Origin: Pacificispira sp002696645
GTDB lineage: Bacteria > Pseudomonadota > Alphaproteobacteria > UBA8366 > Aestuariispiraceae
Length of the DNA: 64,000 bases
Reading direction: 5' to 3'
NCBI RefSeq assembly: GCF_048892425.1
Contig: NZ_JBLZHU010000007.1
Location: 1-64,000, forward strand
Part shown: one piece after another, positions 44,067-53,792 of the stretch
How positions within the stretch are numbered: the first letter of the stretch is position 1
Layout of the letters: each line of letters starts with the position of its first letter
Position numbers and translations under genes: made by a program
Notes under the pieces: generated by a model
Seen by the model: only the letters and a program-made list of their open reading frames with translations
Told to the model about the DNA's origin: nothing
Databases searched by the model: none

Positions 44067-47036
44067 TCAGGTCAGGTCTTTACGGTAGCCCGCAGCGGGG
44101 GTGGCGATCAATGCCTCATACTGGTCCCGTACTGCCTGCGCCACTTTTTCCATCCGCGGTGCTAAATCTTCAAATGCGTCTACCCCCGCAGCCCGCGCCA
44201 AAGCCCGCTTCTGTCCTTCCAGCGCATTGGCTGCATCGAACCCACCCCCCGGTGCGGTCAACCGGATTGCCGCCTGAACCTGCCGCCACAGGCGCAACCC
44301 CTCGCGTAATGCCGTGAAAGCGGGTTCGGTAAGGTATCCTGCGGCGTGCAATCGCTCCAGTGCATCTGCGGTATTGGTGGACAGAACAGAAGGATTTTCC
44401 GCTGCATGCGCCAACTGCAATGCCTGGACAGTAAATTCGACATCGACCAGACCGCCCTGGCGATACTTCACATCCCATTCTGATTTCGGCGCAAATTCCC
44501 GCGCGATTCGATTGTGCATTGTGTCTACATCAACCAACAATTTCTTTGGATCGCGCGGCTGGACCAGGGCGGTATGAATGGCGTCCGTCAGGCGCGCCTG
44601 CAGCGCTGCACTGCCATAAACCGGCCGGGCACGCGTCAGGGCCATATGCTCCCATGTCCAGGCCTCCCCGTCCGGCAAATTGTAGTAATTGGCAAAACCC
44701 GCCAATTGTGTCGCCAGAGCCCCGGCCTTGCCCGATGGACGCAACCGCGTATCGACCTCGTACAAGGACCCTTCCCCGGTTTCTGTGGTAATCGCGGTCA
44801 CAAGGCGTTGGCACAGGCGCAGATAATAGACCTGTGGTCCCAGCGGTTTTGCACCATCCGATTGGGTCACGCCCTCTGCAAAATCATAGACAAAGACCAG
44901 ATCCAAATCAGACATGGGCAGCAATTCACCACCGCCCAATTTACCAAAGGCGATGACCGCCATCCCCATACCGTCAATATGGCCATGTTGCTCTGCAAAC
45001 TCTTCCGATGCGGCGGGCAGGATCGCATGCAGCGCCCGCAAGGCAATGGCGCTATAGGCAGGGCCAATGCGATCCCCGTCGGCAACGCCACGCAACAACT
45101 GAACACCGATCCGGAATTTCTGATCATTGGCCCAACGCCGCACCGCATCCAGGATATCCTGAAAATCGCGACACAGCGCCAATGCTGAGGATAAATCATC
45201 ATCGTCAGACACAGCAAAGGGAGCATCAGACACGATTGGATCAAAGAAGTCCTCGCCCAACACGGAATCCAGAAGGATCGGTTTGCGCGACAACCAGTCG
45301 GCCAGGCGCGGCGCTTCCCCCAATATTTCAGAAACCAGGTTCAACAGGACTGGATGCGCCTGAAACAGTGAAAAAAGCTGAACACCAGACGGCAAGCCGG
45401 AAAGAAAATTATCAAACCGCTGAAGCGCTTCGTCCGGGCTGGCCGTGTCACCAAAAGCCTTTAATATGCGGGGCATCAACTCCGTCAGGATTTGCCGACT
45501 GCGTTCGCTGCGGGTCGCACGATAGCGCCCGCGATGCCACACCCTGATCCGCTCTGCGACATGGGATGGATTTTCAAAGCCCATCCGCGACAAGGTGTCC
45601 AAGGTGTCTGGATCATCTTCACTGCCGGTAAAGACCAGAGAACCATCGCCCCCCAAGTCCGGCGATTCCTCAAATAACCGTGCATAATGACCAGCAACTG
45701 TGGTCAGGGTCTCTCGCAGTGTCGTGCGGAATGCATCCAGGTCAGCATGGCCCATGAACTGGGCGATTGCCGCCATGCCCTCTGGCGTTTTTGGCATGGT
45801 CTGGGTCTGCTGGTCATTCACCATCTGCAACCGGTGTTCCAGGCGGCGCAGGTAGTGATAGGACTGCTTCATCTCTGCGGCGGTTTCCGGTAGAACATGG
45901 CCAAATTCTGCCAGTCGATCCAGCATCAGGCAGGTCGGCTTCTCCCGCAATTCAACCTGACGCCCGCCCCAGATCAATTGCTGTGTCTGAACAAAGAATT
46001 CGATCTCCCGAATGCCGCCGCGACCGATTTTGATATTGTGACCATCAACGGCAATCTCTGCACCCCCGCGATAGGCATTGATCTGGCGCTTGATGGAATG
46101 AATATCCTGGATGGCCGCGAAATCCAGAAATTTTCGCCAGATGAAAGGCCGGATATGGGTCAGGAATTCCTCCCCCAGGACGTGATCACCGGCAACAGGT
46201 CGCGCCTTGATCATCGCGGCGCGCTCCCAATTCTGACCGACGCTTTCGTAGTAGGTTTCCGCTGCACGGACAGACATTGCCAACGGGGTGACACTGGGAT
46301 CCGGGCGCAGCCTCAAATCCGTGCGGAATACATACCCTTCCCCCGTGCGCTCCTCCATCAGGCGGATAATCTGACGGGTGACCCGCACCATATCCTGGCG
46401 CAACTGATCTGGATCATCCGGCGCCAGGCGCTGGGTATCGTATAAGACGATCAAATCAATATCCGATGAATAATTCAGCTCACGCGAACCATGTTTCCCC
46501 ATCCCCAGGATAACAAAACCATCAGTATCATTTCCCACGGTGCCGTCTGCGCCGCCCCGCCAGGTGCGCAGCGCAAACCGACTGGCCCGTTCCAGCGCGC
46601 TGTCGGCTAAATCTGCCAGCGTGCCTGTCACTTTCTCCAATGACCACAAGCCCAGCAAATCGGCAATTGCAACGCCCAGGGCAACCGCACGCTTTGCCCG
46701 GCGCAGCTCTACCATCAGGGTTTTGTCATTGGTCGCCGTCTGATCCAAATTGGGTAATGCCGCCATCCGACGGGCGACGGCCTCATCCGGCCCGCACCGC
46801 AAAATGTCTGCAAACACATCTGTATCCCGTCGAATAAGGGCGCTTAGAAAATCGCTGTGGGCTGAGATGAAATTCAGAAAATGACGCCCACGGGGGTCTG
46901 CATAGAAATCTTCCACAAGCGCATGATCAGGGTGGTCTTGCGCCAGAACAGGTTTATCAGCAGGTCGTGCGCCCTCCGGGATCGGTAAATCATCCGGATT
47001 TATGTGGCTAAGAAAGGATACCATCCCCATTTTCAA
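44067..47036 (-). CDS. glnE: Glutamine synthetase adenylyltransferase/deadenylylase
   Basis: A 989-residue two-headed nucleotidyltransferase that adds AMP to and removes AMP from glutamine synthetase under PII control. The N-terminal (deadenylylase) head has GMGKHGSRELNYSSDIDLIVLYD, the C-terminal (adenylylase) head has FGKLGGGELLPMSDLDLVFVYD, and each is followed by its helical domain. Full family length. It is divergent from the YhdP-like gene, with about 100 bases between, and the GST gene follows after 25 bases. Confidence 0.95.
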   Translation of the reverse strand: MKMGMVSFLSHINPDDLPIPEGARPADKPVLAQDHPDHALVEDFYADPRGRHFLNFISAHSDFLSALIRRDTDVFADILRCGPDEAVARRMAALPNLDQTATNDKTLMVELRRAKRAVALGVAIADLLGLWSLEKVTGTLADLADSALERASRFALRTWRGGADGTVGNDTDGFVILGMGKHGSRELNYSSDIDLIVLYDTQRLAPDDPDQLRQDMVRVTRQIIRLMEERTGEGYVFRTDLRLRPDPSVTPLAMSVRAAETYYESVGQNWERAAMIKARPVAGDHVLGEEFLTHIRPFIWRKFLDFAAIQDIHSIKRQINAYRGGAEIAVDGHNIKIGRGGIREIEFFVQTQQLIWGGRQVELREKPTCLMLDRLAEFGHVLPETAAEMKQSYHYLRRLEHRLQMVNDQQTQTMPKTPEGMAAIAQFMGHADLDAFRTTLRETLTTVAGHYARLFEESPDLGGDGSLVFTGSEDDPDTLDTLSRMGFENPSHVAERIRVWHRGRYRATRSERSRQILTELMPRILKAFGDTASPDEALQRFDNFLSGLPSGVQLFSLFQAHPVLLNLVSEILGEAPRLADWLSRKPILLDSVLGEDFFDPIVSDAPFAVSDDDDLSSALALCRDFQDILDAVRRWANDQKFRIGVQLLRGVADGDRIGPAYSAIALRALHAILPAASEEFAEQHGHIDGMGMAVIAFGKLGGGELLPMSDLDLVFVYDFAEGVTQSDGAKPLGPQVYYLRLCQRLVTAITTETGEGSLYEVDTRLRPSGKAGALATQLAGFANYYNLPDGEAWTWEHMALTRARPVYGSAALQARLTDAIHTALVQPRDPKKLLVDVDTMHNRIAREFAPKSEWDVKYRQGGLVDVEFTVQALQLAHAAENPSVLSTNTADALERLHAAGYLTEPAFTALREGLRLWRQVQAAIRLTAPGGGFDAANALEGQKRALARAAGVDAFEDLAPRMEKVAQAVRDQYEALIATPAAGYRKDLT

Positions 47037-47135
47037 ACTATTCCTTAAAGCGGCGTTTAAATGCCGTGCGAACCGATTATTATGACCCTTCGACTTCCCT
47101 TATGGCAGTCGCTGTACTCCTGAACCAAGGACACT

Positions 47136-50100
47136 ATGAATAAGCGAGCCAAGCGTATTGTTTTAGAGGCCACAATCGGCCTTCTCCTGGGCACCGTCCT
47201 TTTAAGTGCCGCAGGGGTCTATATCCTATCGCGGGGCCCACTCTCAATATCTGCGCTGACCCCTATCCTTGAAGATGCGCTTAATGTCGAAGGTTCGCCC
47301 TACAGGGTCAAGGTTGAGAATACGCAAATAATCTGGGGCGGATGGGACCGGGCGGTCGACGTTATCGCAACCAATGTCACCGTGGTGGAGGCGGACAAGG
47401 CCCCGCTGGCGGTTTTGCCCCAGGTTTCTGTGGAAGTATCCTTCTCCGCCCTGTTATCCGGTGACATCCGGGTCAGGAAACTGGACTTAATCCGCCCTTC
47501 CCTAAAACTGGACCGCCATCCAGATGGACAATTGGTTTTATCCATGGACGGGCTGGACGGCGACAGCGCGGATGACGGGTCAAAACCCGGCACGCAAATC
47601 GCCCTCCCTCAAAAAGCCAGTAATACCCTTATTCCAGAGCCGATCCTGAATGCCCTGACAGGCAAAACCCAGCCCCAGACATTTCTGGCTGGCCTGCAAT
47701 CCTTCAGCATTATTGATGCCGAAATCCAAATTCGCGATCATGCCATTGCGGAGTCCCTAATGCTGCATAATGCCAATTTAGGGGTGTCACGATCCCCAGC
47801 GGGGCTGTTGGCAACGCTGTATGGCACCCTGGAAACGCCTACGGAAAATACCGATATTTCAGGATCGGTTTCCGTCTTTCGGGACACGGAACGGATTGAA
47901 ACAAAACTAAATTTCGGACCTTTGGATACCAACCTGCCAATCCGCTATTTGCCGGATCTGGTATTCTACCTTCCGGATATGACCATCAGCGGCCAATTGG
48001 GTGTCGATTTCAATTTCCAGGGCCAGCCCATCCGGGCAACCTCCAGATTGAACAGCGCGGCAGGATCGATCGAATTGGACGCAACGCCAAACGGCGCCCT
48101 GCCCGCTGCAACCCTGAATGCAACATTTGATGCATTTGATGCCGCCGTCTGGTTAGGGGGATTATACGATGTGGAAAATGTCGTCGCCTATATGCCGCGC
48201 GTTCCAATTTCGGGCACGGCCACGACACAATTAAACGATCAAGGACTGCCCCGTGATATCACCGCCGAACTGACATCGCGCATTGGCGATATTTCCCTGA
48301 CAGCACAGCCGTCCGAGGAAACCGGCGGCTTGACGGGATCCATCCTATTTACCGGCCTGGACGCGGATACGATCTCTCAAACCGCCCCTAAACTGGGCCT
48401 GCTGGATGGTGTGACGGTGCGGGTTGATGGCAGTGCCGATTTCGCGCTGGACCCCCAAATGAAGCCCCTATCCGGGCGCGTTGATATCAATTTCGGGTCC
48501 GGGCAACTGCCAGGCATCCCGGATGTGATGGAAACTGTGCCGGACCTGTTGTGGGGTCGGTTGGCAGCCCGCCTGTCCCCGGATGACAATGTCATCACAT
48601 TGGAAAATCTGACCCTGGATTTCAGCAATCCAGAGGAAAACATATCCGGACCCAGTATCTCACTGACCGGATCCGCGCGACCGGCTGAGACCGGAATGGA
48701 TATCGACCTGAATGGGCTTGTGCTGGACCTGCCGATGAACCGGCTGCCCGCTTTTTGGCCGGAAACACTGGCCCCAAATCCCCGCGAATGGGTAACGGAC
48801 AATATTCCTGAAGCCGATGTGCATCAGGCCGGAATAGCCGCGTCCCTGTCCATTCCCGATATGGATCCCCAACAGATAACGATAAACAGCCTGAGCGGCG
48901 GGATAGAATTTGATCAGGCGCAGGTGCATTACCTGCGCCCCCTGCCGCCCGCGACAGGCGTTGCCGGACTGGCTGAATTTACCGATACCTCATTTGATAT
49001 CGATATCACCGCCGGGGTGCTGAAAGATGCAAAGTTAACCGATGGAAAGATCCTGATATCCGGGTTGGACGGCGATAATGAAGCCATTGATATCGGACTG
49101 TCGATTGCGACTCCCCTCTCTACCGCCTTGCAGCTATTGGACACCAGTCCCCGCAACTATATTTCCCGGATTGGTCTTAATCCTGCTGGGATTACCGGGA
49201 ACGCAGTGGCAGATGTGCGGTTTCGATTCCCCCTTCTGGCAGACCTGAACGCAGATGATATCGTTTATGAAACCGATGCCGTGCTGCGAAAGATTTCTGT
49301 TCCCCGTCCGGAATTGGACGCTGTTGTTACTGCAGAAAGCGTCGCGCTTGGCCTGCGACCGGGCAAGCTTGTATTGGAAGGTGATGTTCGCATCGATACC
49401 ACGCCCGCGCGTGTTATCTGGAATGAAAACTTTGCAGACGAGGGGGATCAACAAACCCAATTGGCCATCACCACCACTGCGGATCTTTCAGAATTGCGTC
49501 GTTTTAACCTGCCGCTGGCTGGTATAGCGGAAGGCCCGGCCAGCCTGTCTGCCACCTATACGACCTTCAAGTCAGGCAGTCAGACTATTGATCTGGCGGC
49601 CGATCTGACACATTCGACATTGATGGTGGATATGGTCGATTGGCGTAAAGAACCGGGTACGCCCAGTTCCCTGGCGTTGAAGATCGGAATTGATCCAACC
49701 AATGGCTATCGCATTGATAACATCGTACTGGATGGCGGTCAGGATCACCGGCTGGTTGGTCAAATGCAAGCGAACGCGGATTTTAAGCGTATTACCAATG
49801 CGACCATCGAAACCCTGCGCTATGGCAACACCAATATTTCCGGCACGGTGAAAGATGTTAATGGCATCTATCAGGTCACCTTGAATGGGCCCAGCATGGA
49901 TATCACCCCGTTTGTTGATCTGGATGAAACCGATACAACGGACAGGGATGCGCCACCGGTTCTGGAACCTGCGATACAGATATCAGGTAGCGTTGAGTCA
50001 GTCTTCCTAAGTGCTGATCGGTCTGTCGACAACGTCGATTTTAGGCTGGATTTGCAAGGGGAACAGGTCGACCGCCTGAATGTCCTGGGATCCTTGGGGG

Positions 50101-50771
50101 CAGATAAAAGTGTGAACATCCAATATCTGCCAACGCCCAATGGAGGACACAGTCTGGATGTAACTGCGGACGATACCGGTCTGGCCCTGGCCATTGCAGA
50201 CATCACCGGTCGACTGGAAGGCGGAAAGCTGACAATTACGGGCCTGCGCCAGACTGCCGATGATCCCATGCTGGGGCGCATTGAGATGCGCAATTTCAAA
50301 CTGTTGGATGCGCCGCGCCTGACCAAAATCCTGGAGGTTATTTCTGTAACCGGCATTTTGGCGGCCTTGAACAATGAAGGCCTGGCCTTTGACACGATGA
50401 CCGTGGATTTCAGCCTGACCCCTGACAGCTTCGATATTCTGGACGGTGTTGCGCGGGGCAATGCCATGGGCGTGACCGCAACGGGTGCGATCAACCGCAC
50501 GGAAGATACCCTGAATATCGGCGGTGACATTGCCGTGGCTGGCATTTTCTCCAATACCATCGGCGCTATTCCGGGGATTAATCTATTGCTGGGGGATGGT
50601 TTATTTGGGGTAACCTACCGAATGACCGGGCCAGTAGATGATCCGGATGTCAATGTGAATCCCCTGTCTGTTATTGCTCCGGGTTTCCTGCGCAAGGTTT
50701 TTGGCGCAACCGGAGTGACGGAGGAAACCGGACCCAATGCCGATACTCCTCAAAGCCAGCGGGGGAACTGA
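47136..50771 (+). CDS. YhdP/AsmA-like envelope protein (DUF3971)
   Basis: A 1211-residue protein with one N-terminal membrane anchor (ATIGLLLGTVLLSAAGVYILS) followed by a huge periplasmic beta-rich region. The DUF3971 region and the C-terminal AsmA-like end (LDAPRLTKILEVISVTGILAALNNEGLAFDTM ... FSNTIGAIPGINLLLGDGLFGVTYRMTGPVDDPDVNVNPLSVIAPGFLRKVF) mark the YhdP/TamB superfamily. These proteins are thought to bridge inner and outer membranes for phospholipid transport. It is divergent from glnE, an arrangement I regard as common in this class. Confidence 0.88.
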   Translation: MNKRAKRIVLEATIGLLLGTVLLSAAGVYILSRGPLSISALTPILEDALNVEGSPYRVKVENTQIIWGGWDRAVDVIATNVTVVEADKAPLAVLPQVSVEVSFSALLSGDIRVRKLDLIRPSLKLDRHPDGQLVLSMDGLDGDSADDGSKPGTQIALPQKASNTLIPEPILNALTGKTQPQTFLAGLQSFSIIDAEIQIRDHAIAESLMLHNANLGVSRSPAGLLATLYGTLETPTENTDISGSVSVFRDTERIETKLNFGPLDTNLPIRYLPDLVFYLPDMTISGQLGVDFNFQGQPIRATSRLNSAAGSIELDATPNGALPAATLNATFDAFDAAVWLGGLYDVENVVAYMPRVPISGTATTQLNDQGLPRDITAELTSRIGDISLTAQPSEETGGLTGSILFTGLDADTISQTAPKLGLLDGVTVRVDGSADFALDPQMKPLSGRVDINFGSGQLPGIPDVMETVPDLLWGRLAARLSPDDNVITLENLTLDFSNPEENISGPSISLTGSARPAETGMDIDLNGLVLDLPMNRLPAFWPETLAPNPREWVTDNIPEADVHQAGIAASLSIPDMDPQQITINSLSGGIEFDQAQVHYLRPLPPATGVAGLAEFTDTSFDIDITAGVLKDAKLTDGKILISGLDGDNEAIDIGLSIATPLSTALQLLDTSPRNYISRIGLNPAGITGNAVADVRFRFPLLADLNADDIVYETDAVLRKISVPRPELDAVVTAESVALGLRPGKLVLEGDVRIDTTPARVIWNENFADEGDQQTQLAITTTADLSELRRFNLPLAGIAEGPASLSATYTTFKSGSQTIDLAADLTHSTLMVDMVDWRKEPGTPSSLALKIGIDPTNGYRIDNIVLDGGQDHRLVGQMQANADFKRITNATIETLRYGNTNISGTVKDVNGIYQVTLNGPSMDITPFVDLDETDTTDRDAPPVLEPAIQISGSVESVFLSADRSVDNVDFRLDLQGEQVDRLNVLGSLGADKSVNIQYLPTPNGGHSLDVTADDTGLALAIADITGRLEGGKLTITGLRQTADDPMLGRIEMRNFKLLDAPRLTKILEVISVTGILAALNNEGLAFDTMTVDFSLTPDSFDILDGVARGNAMGVTATGAINRTEDTLNIGGDIAVAGIFSNTIGAIPGINLLLGDGLFGVTYRMTGPVDDPDVNVNPLSVIAPGFLRKVFGATGVTEETGPNADTPQSQRGN

Positions 50772-50824
50772 AGCCCTGCTGTTTTGCGTTTGTCAGGCCC
50801 CCCACTGCAGGATAAATTTTTCCC

Positions 50825-51637
50825 ATGATCACGCAAAATCACATTGATGCCTATGCTGCCGACGGGGTGGTTCTGGTGCGCGGACTATTGCGCGACTGGG
50901 TGGATATCATTGCACAGGGCATCGACCAGAACATGGCAGAGCCTGGCCCCTATGCAGCGGAAAACACAACTGCGACCGATACCGGCCGGTTTTTTGACGA
51001 TTACTGCAACTGGCCGCGAATACCCGCTTTTGAAAAAATCATCCGGGACTCGCCAGCTGGTCAGTCCGCCGCACAGATTATGCAAAGTCGGACAGCGCAA
51101 TTCTTCCATGATCATGTTCTGGTGAAAGAGCCCGGTACGTCAAAAAAGACACCCTGGCATCAGGACAGCCCCTATTACTTTGTCGAAGGCCGTCAGACCG
51201 TCAGCATTTGGGTACCCGTCGATCCGGTTGGTCTTGATGCCTGTCCTCAATTCATCAAGGGTTCGCATTTATGGGACAAGTTGGTCCTGCCGGTGCGCTG
51301 GCTGGATGACAGTGGCTTTTATCCAGACAAGGACGATTATCTACCCGTTCCAAATCCGGATGCAGAGCCCGACCGCTATACCCTGCTGTCGTGGACCATG
51401 CAGCCGGGCGACGCCATCCTGTTTGATTACCGCACCGTCCATGGTGCGCCTGCCAATCAGGGTCCCCATCGACGCAGAGCATTTTCCATGCGCTGGGTTG
51501 GAGATGATGCCCGATATGTGGAGCGTCCAGGGCGTACCTCTCCGCCCTATCCGGGGCATAGCATGCAGGCGGGCCAGCGCCTTCGGGACGATTGGTTTCC
51601 CGTGCTTTGGCCCCGTCCATCGGTTGGTGCAGCGTGA
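50825..51637 (+). CDS. Phytanoyl-CoA dioxygenase family protein
   Basis: A 270-residue PhyH-family Fe(II)/2-oxoglutarate oxygenase. The iron ligands are WHQDSPYYF (HxD) and the distal histidine in DYRTVHGAPANQG, with the 2-oxoglutarate arginine in RRRAFSMRWVGDD. It is a different subfamily from the PhyH protein at 7.3 kb (no FGTWHREDGMP block). Its stop overlaps a GTG start of the DMSP-lyase-family gene (GTGA), implying linked function. The substrate is unknown. Confidence 0.86.
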   Translation: MITQNHIDAYAADGVVLVRGLLRDWVDIIAQGIDQNMAEPGPYAAENTTATDTGRFFDDYCNWPRIPAFEKIIRDSPAGQSAAQIMQSRTAQFFHDHVLVKEPGTSKKTPWHQDSPYYFVEGRQTVSIWVPVDPVGLDACPQFIKGSHLWDKLVLPVRWLDDSGFYPDKDDYLPVPNPDAEPDRYTLLSWTMQPGDAILFDYRTVHGAPANQGPHRRRAFSMRWVGDDARYVERPGRTSPPYPGHSMQAGQRLRDDWFPVLWPRPSVGAA

Positions 51638-52281
51638 CACTAAACAGACCCTTTCTCTCTGCAGGATGGAGCAGCACCAACAAAAGGCCCGAAGATGCCT
51701 TTCTGACCACCTTTATGGAAACGCTGCGCCGGGATGGGCGGCGTCTGTGCAATACGCTTGTGTCTGAACTGGATGCTTTGGGGCCCGCCCGGCGCAGTTG
51801 GGATCCATCCAGCGAACCCGTCGTCGCCCGACTGGACGCCTGCCTGGCGAAAGGCCCTCAGGAAACCGCCTATCTGAGGGGCGCAATTGCAGCCATGAAG
51901 CCCTTACTGTCGTGGCAGCGCGCACCGGGGAACCCGAATGTTAATAATGGACAGACCGACTTTCACTATCGCCACGCCTTCTGCACCCTGGTGGGGGAGG
52001 ATGCGCGGGTTCCAACGACACGGCTGCGCGTCGGCCTGCTGTTGATCGATGCTCATTGCTTCTATCCCCTGCACGCCCATGCGGCAGATGAGATTTACCT
52101 GCCCGTGTCCGGAACCGCGACCATGCAGATTGGATCAACCCCACCAAAGGTGCGCGATCCCGGCAAATGCCTGTTGATTCCAGGTGATACCCCCCATGCG
52201 ATCTGGACGGGCGACCATATGATTCTCTTGGCCTGGGCCTGGCTGGGCGATATCCGTGGCCCGTTCCTGTATCATAGCTAG
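51634..52281 (+). CDS. DddQ/DddL-type DMSP lyase family cupin
   Basis: A 215-residue cupin. The metal/catalytic set of DddQ-type dimethylsulfoniopropionate lyases is visible with matching spacing: Y144, H147, H149, E153 and Y155 in FYPLHAHAADEIYLPVSG and H188 in GDTPHAIWTGD. LRVGLLLI upstream and LLAWAWLGDI at the end are also typical. The start is the GTG of a GTGA overlap with the dioxygenase gene, and the resulting length fits DddQ; a longer frame from 51592 exists. Activity on DMSP is not proven, since other family members with this pocket may act on related compounds. Confidence 0.78.
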   Translation: MTLNRPFLSAGWSSTNKRPEDAFLTTFMETLRRDGRRLCNTLVSELDALGPARRSWDPSSEPVVARLDACLAKGPQETAYLRGAIAAMKPLLSWQRAPGNPNVNNGQTDFHYRHAFCTLVGEDARVPTTRLRVGLLLIDAHCFYPLHAHAADEIYLPVSGTATMQIGSTPPKVRDPGKCLLIPGDTPHAIWTGDHMILLAWAWLGDIRGPFLYHS

Positions 52282-52345
52282 ACCTTTACCCTGAAGCCCA
52301 GGCCGCCTATATCGCGGGAAGGCATAGATAAAAACAGAGGTCGAA

Positions 52346-52765
52346 ATGGCGCGCAGCATTGATGATTTGGTAGAGGATTTTGAACTCTTCGAAGATTGGG
52401 AAGAGCGCTATCGCTATATCGTGGATCTGGGCAAAAAACTGCCGCCAATGCCGGAAGACGAGAAGATCGAAGACAACAAGGTGCGGGGCTGCATGTCGCA
52501 AGTCTGGATGACCAGCCAGGTCGATGACAGCACAGAGCCAAGCACCCTGTCCTTTCGCGCCGACAGCGATGCCTTTATCGTCAAGGGGTTGATTGCAATC
52601 CTGCTGGAACTGTATTCCGGGCGCACCCCGCAGGAAATCACGGAACTGGACGCGACCGAAGCCCTGACGCGCCTGGGCCTGGAGAGCCATCTGTCGCCAA
52701 ACCGCCGCAACGGTTTTGTCGCCATGGTCGGGCGCATCAAGTCAGAAGCACAGGCACACAGCTAA
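52346..52765 (+). CDS. sufE: Cysteine desulfuration protein SufE
   Basis: A 139-residue SufE-family sulfur acceptor that takes persulfide sulfur from the cysteine desulfurase SufS for Fe-S cluster assembly. The sulfur-carrying cysteine is C49 in NKVRGCMSQVW; the surrounding WEERYRYIVDLGKKLPPMP and LDATEALTRLGLESHLSPNRRNG blocks are typical. It stands alone, with no suf genes nearby, which is usual in alphaproteobacteria. Confidence 0.93.
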   Translation: MARSIDDLVEDFELFEDWEERYRYIVDLGKKLPPMPEDEKIEDNKVRGCMSQVWMTSQVDDSTEPSTLSFRADSDAFIVKGLIAILLELYSGRTPQEITELDATEALTRLGLESHLSPNRRNGFVAMVGRIKSEAQAHS

Positions 52766-52815
52766 GATCCCCTTATACTAGTACTAGCGCATTTTCGATG
52801 AACAGATTTTGCGAA

Positions 52816-52868
52816 TTGACACTTTCTAAAATTCAAATAGATTAATGCATCATCGATCTAATATAGAT
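52816..52868 (+). promoter_or_regulatory. Putative promoter and operator of the ureohydrolase-marR pair
   Basis: TTGACA (52816-52821), a 16-base spacer and TAGATT (52838-52843) form a good sigma-70-like promoter in an AT-rich stretch. Just downstream, ATCTA-ATA-TAGAT (52856-52868) is a palindrome suited to a MarR dimer, and it overlaps the first possible start codon of the gene. A CTAGTACTAG palindrome lies further upstream at 52778. Confidence 0.5.
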
Positions 52869-53787
52869 GTCTATCATGCGCGACCCTTTAAACATAACTC
52901 TTCTCGGCGTGCCGGTTGATTGCGAAGGAATACCCGGTGGCACAGCGCGCGCCCCAACCATCCTTAGGCGTCTGGGACTTCTCCAAGCGCTGCCGGAACT
53001 CAAGGATTCAAACGATCTTCCCGTCGAAATCAACGGAACACAGAGAGACCCAATCTCCGGCATCAAAGCGCTAGACGATGTCCGGCATGTGATTGGCGAA
53101 ACCCATAAGCAGGTTACACGTCTTTTGAACGAGGGTACTTTTCCGATTTTGATCGGTGGCTGCTGCACCAATATTGTCGGGGCTATTGCCGCTGCCGCCC
53201 AAGTTTCGGATCAGGAGTCCAGCCAAATCGGCTTAGTTTATATCGATGGGCATCTTGATCTTTATGATGGCAAAACCTCGCCAACCGGGGATTTCGCTGA
53301 CATGCCAATGAACTTCATTCTGGGCAAAGGCAACGCCTCCCTGGGGCCTGAAATGGATTGCTGGCCCGGCTTGGCACCGCACACTGTTTCATTGGTCGGC
53401 TTCCGGGATCGGGATATCGCCCTGCGCCAAAGCGCCCTAATGCCAGAAGATTTCCCTATCCCGCCCCAGCTCATTGACGCGGACGCAATTCACCAATCGA
53501 CACCTGCGGTCATCGCGCAGAAAATTCTCCGCTATCAGCAAGGTGTCGCATCAAAATTCTGGCTTCATCTTGATTGGGATGTTCTCGATGAAGTGGACTT
53601 TCCATCGTCTGATTATCCTATGCCTAACGGATTGACCTGGGCGCAACTCTCAGCACTCCTGCGGCCTCTCGTTCAATCGCCCATGCTCGTCGGCATGACG
53701 ACGGCATGTTACAATCCAGATAAGGATCAGGACTTTCGCGATGGAAGACGCATCATCGATGTTCTAAGATGCGCCTTTGAGGAGTAA
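52867..53787 (+). CDS. Ureohydrolase (arginase) superfamily protein with altered metal site
   Basis: A 306-residue arginase-fold protein. The ligand motifs YIDGHLDLYD (D127, H129, D131) and HLDWDVLDE (D236, D238) are intact, but the first motif, normally GGDHS, reads GGCCT (97-101), so the usual histidine ligand is Cys100. The active-site chemistry may therefore differ (changed metal, other substrate, or loss of activity). It differs strongly from the speB-type enzyme at 21.0 kb. No SD is obvious before 52867; an ATG at 52876 is an alternative start. A MarR regulator gene follows after a few bases. Confidence 0.78.
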   Translation: MSIMRDPLNITLLGVPVDCEGIPGGTARAPTILRRLGLLQALPELKDSNDLPVEINGTQRDPISGIKALDDVRHVIGETHKQVTRLLNEGTFPILIGGCCTNIVGAIAAAAQVSDQESSQIGLVYIDGHLDLYDGKTSPTGDFADMPMNFILGKGNASLGPEMDCWPGLAPHTVSLVGFRDRDIALRQSALMPEDFPIPPQLIDADAIHQSTPAVIAQKILRYQQGVASKFWLHLDWDVLDEVDFPSSDYPMPNGLTWAQLSALLRPLVQSPMLVGMTTACYNPDKDQDFRDGRRIIDVLRCAFEE

Positions 53788-53792
53788 TTCCC

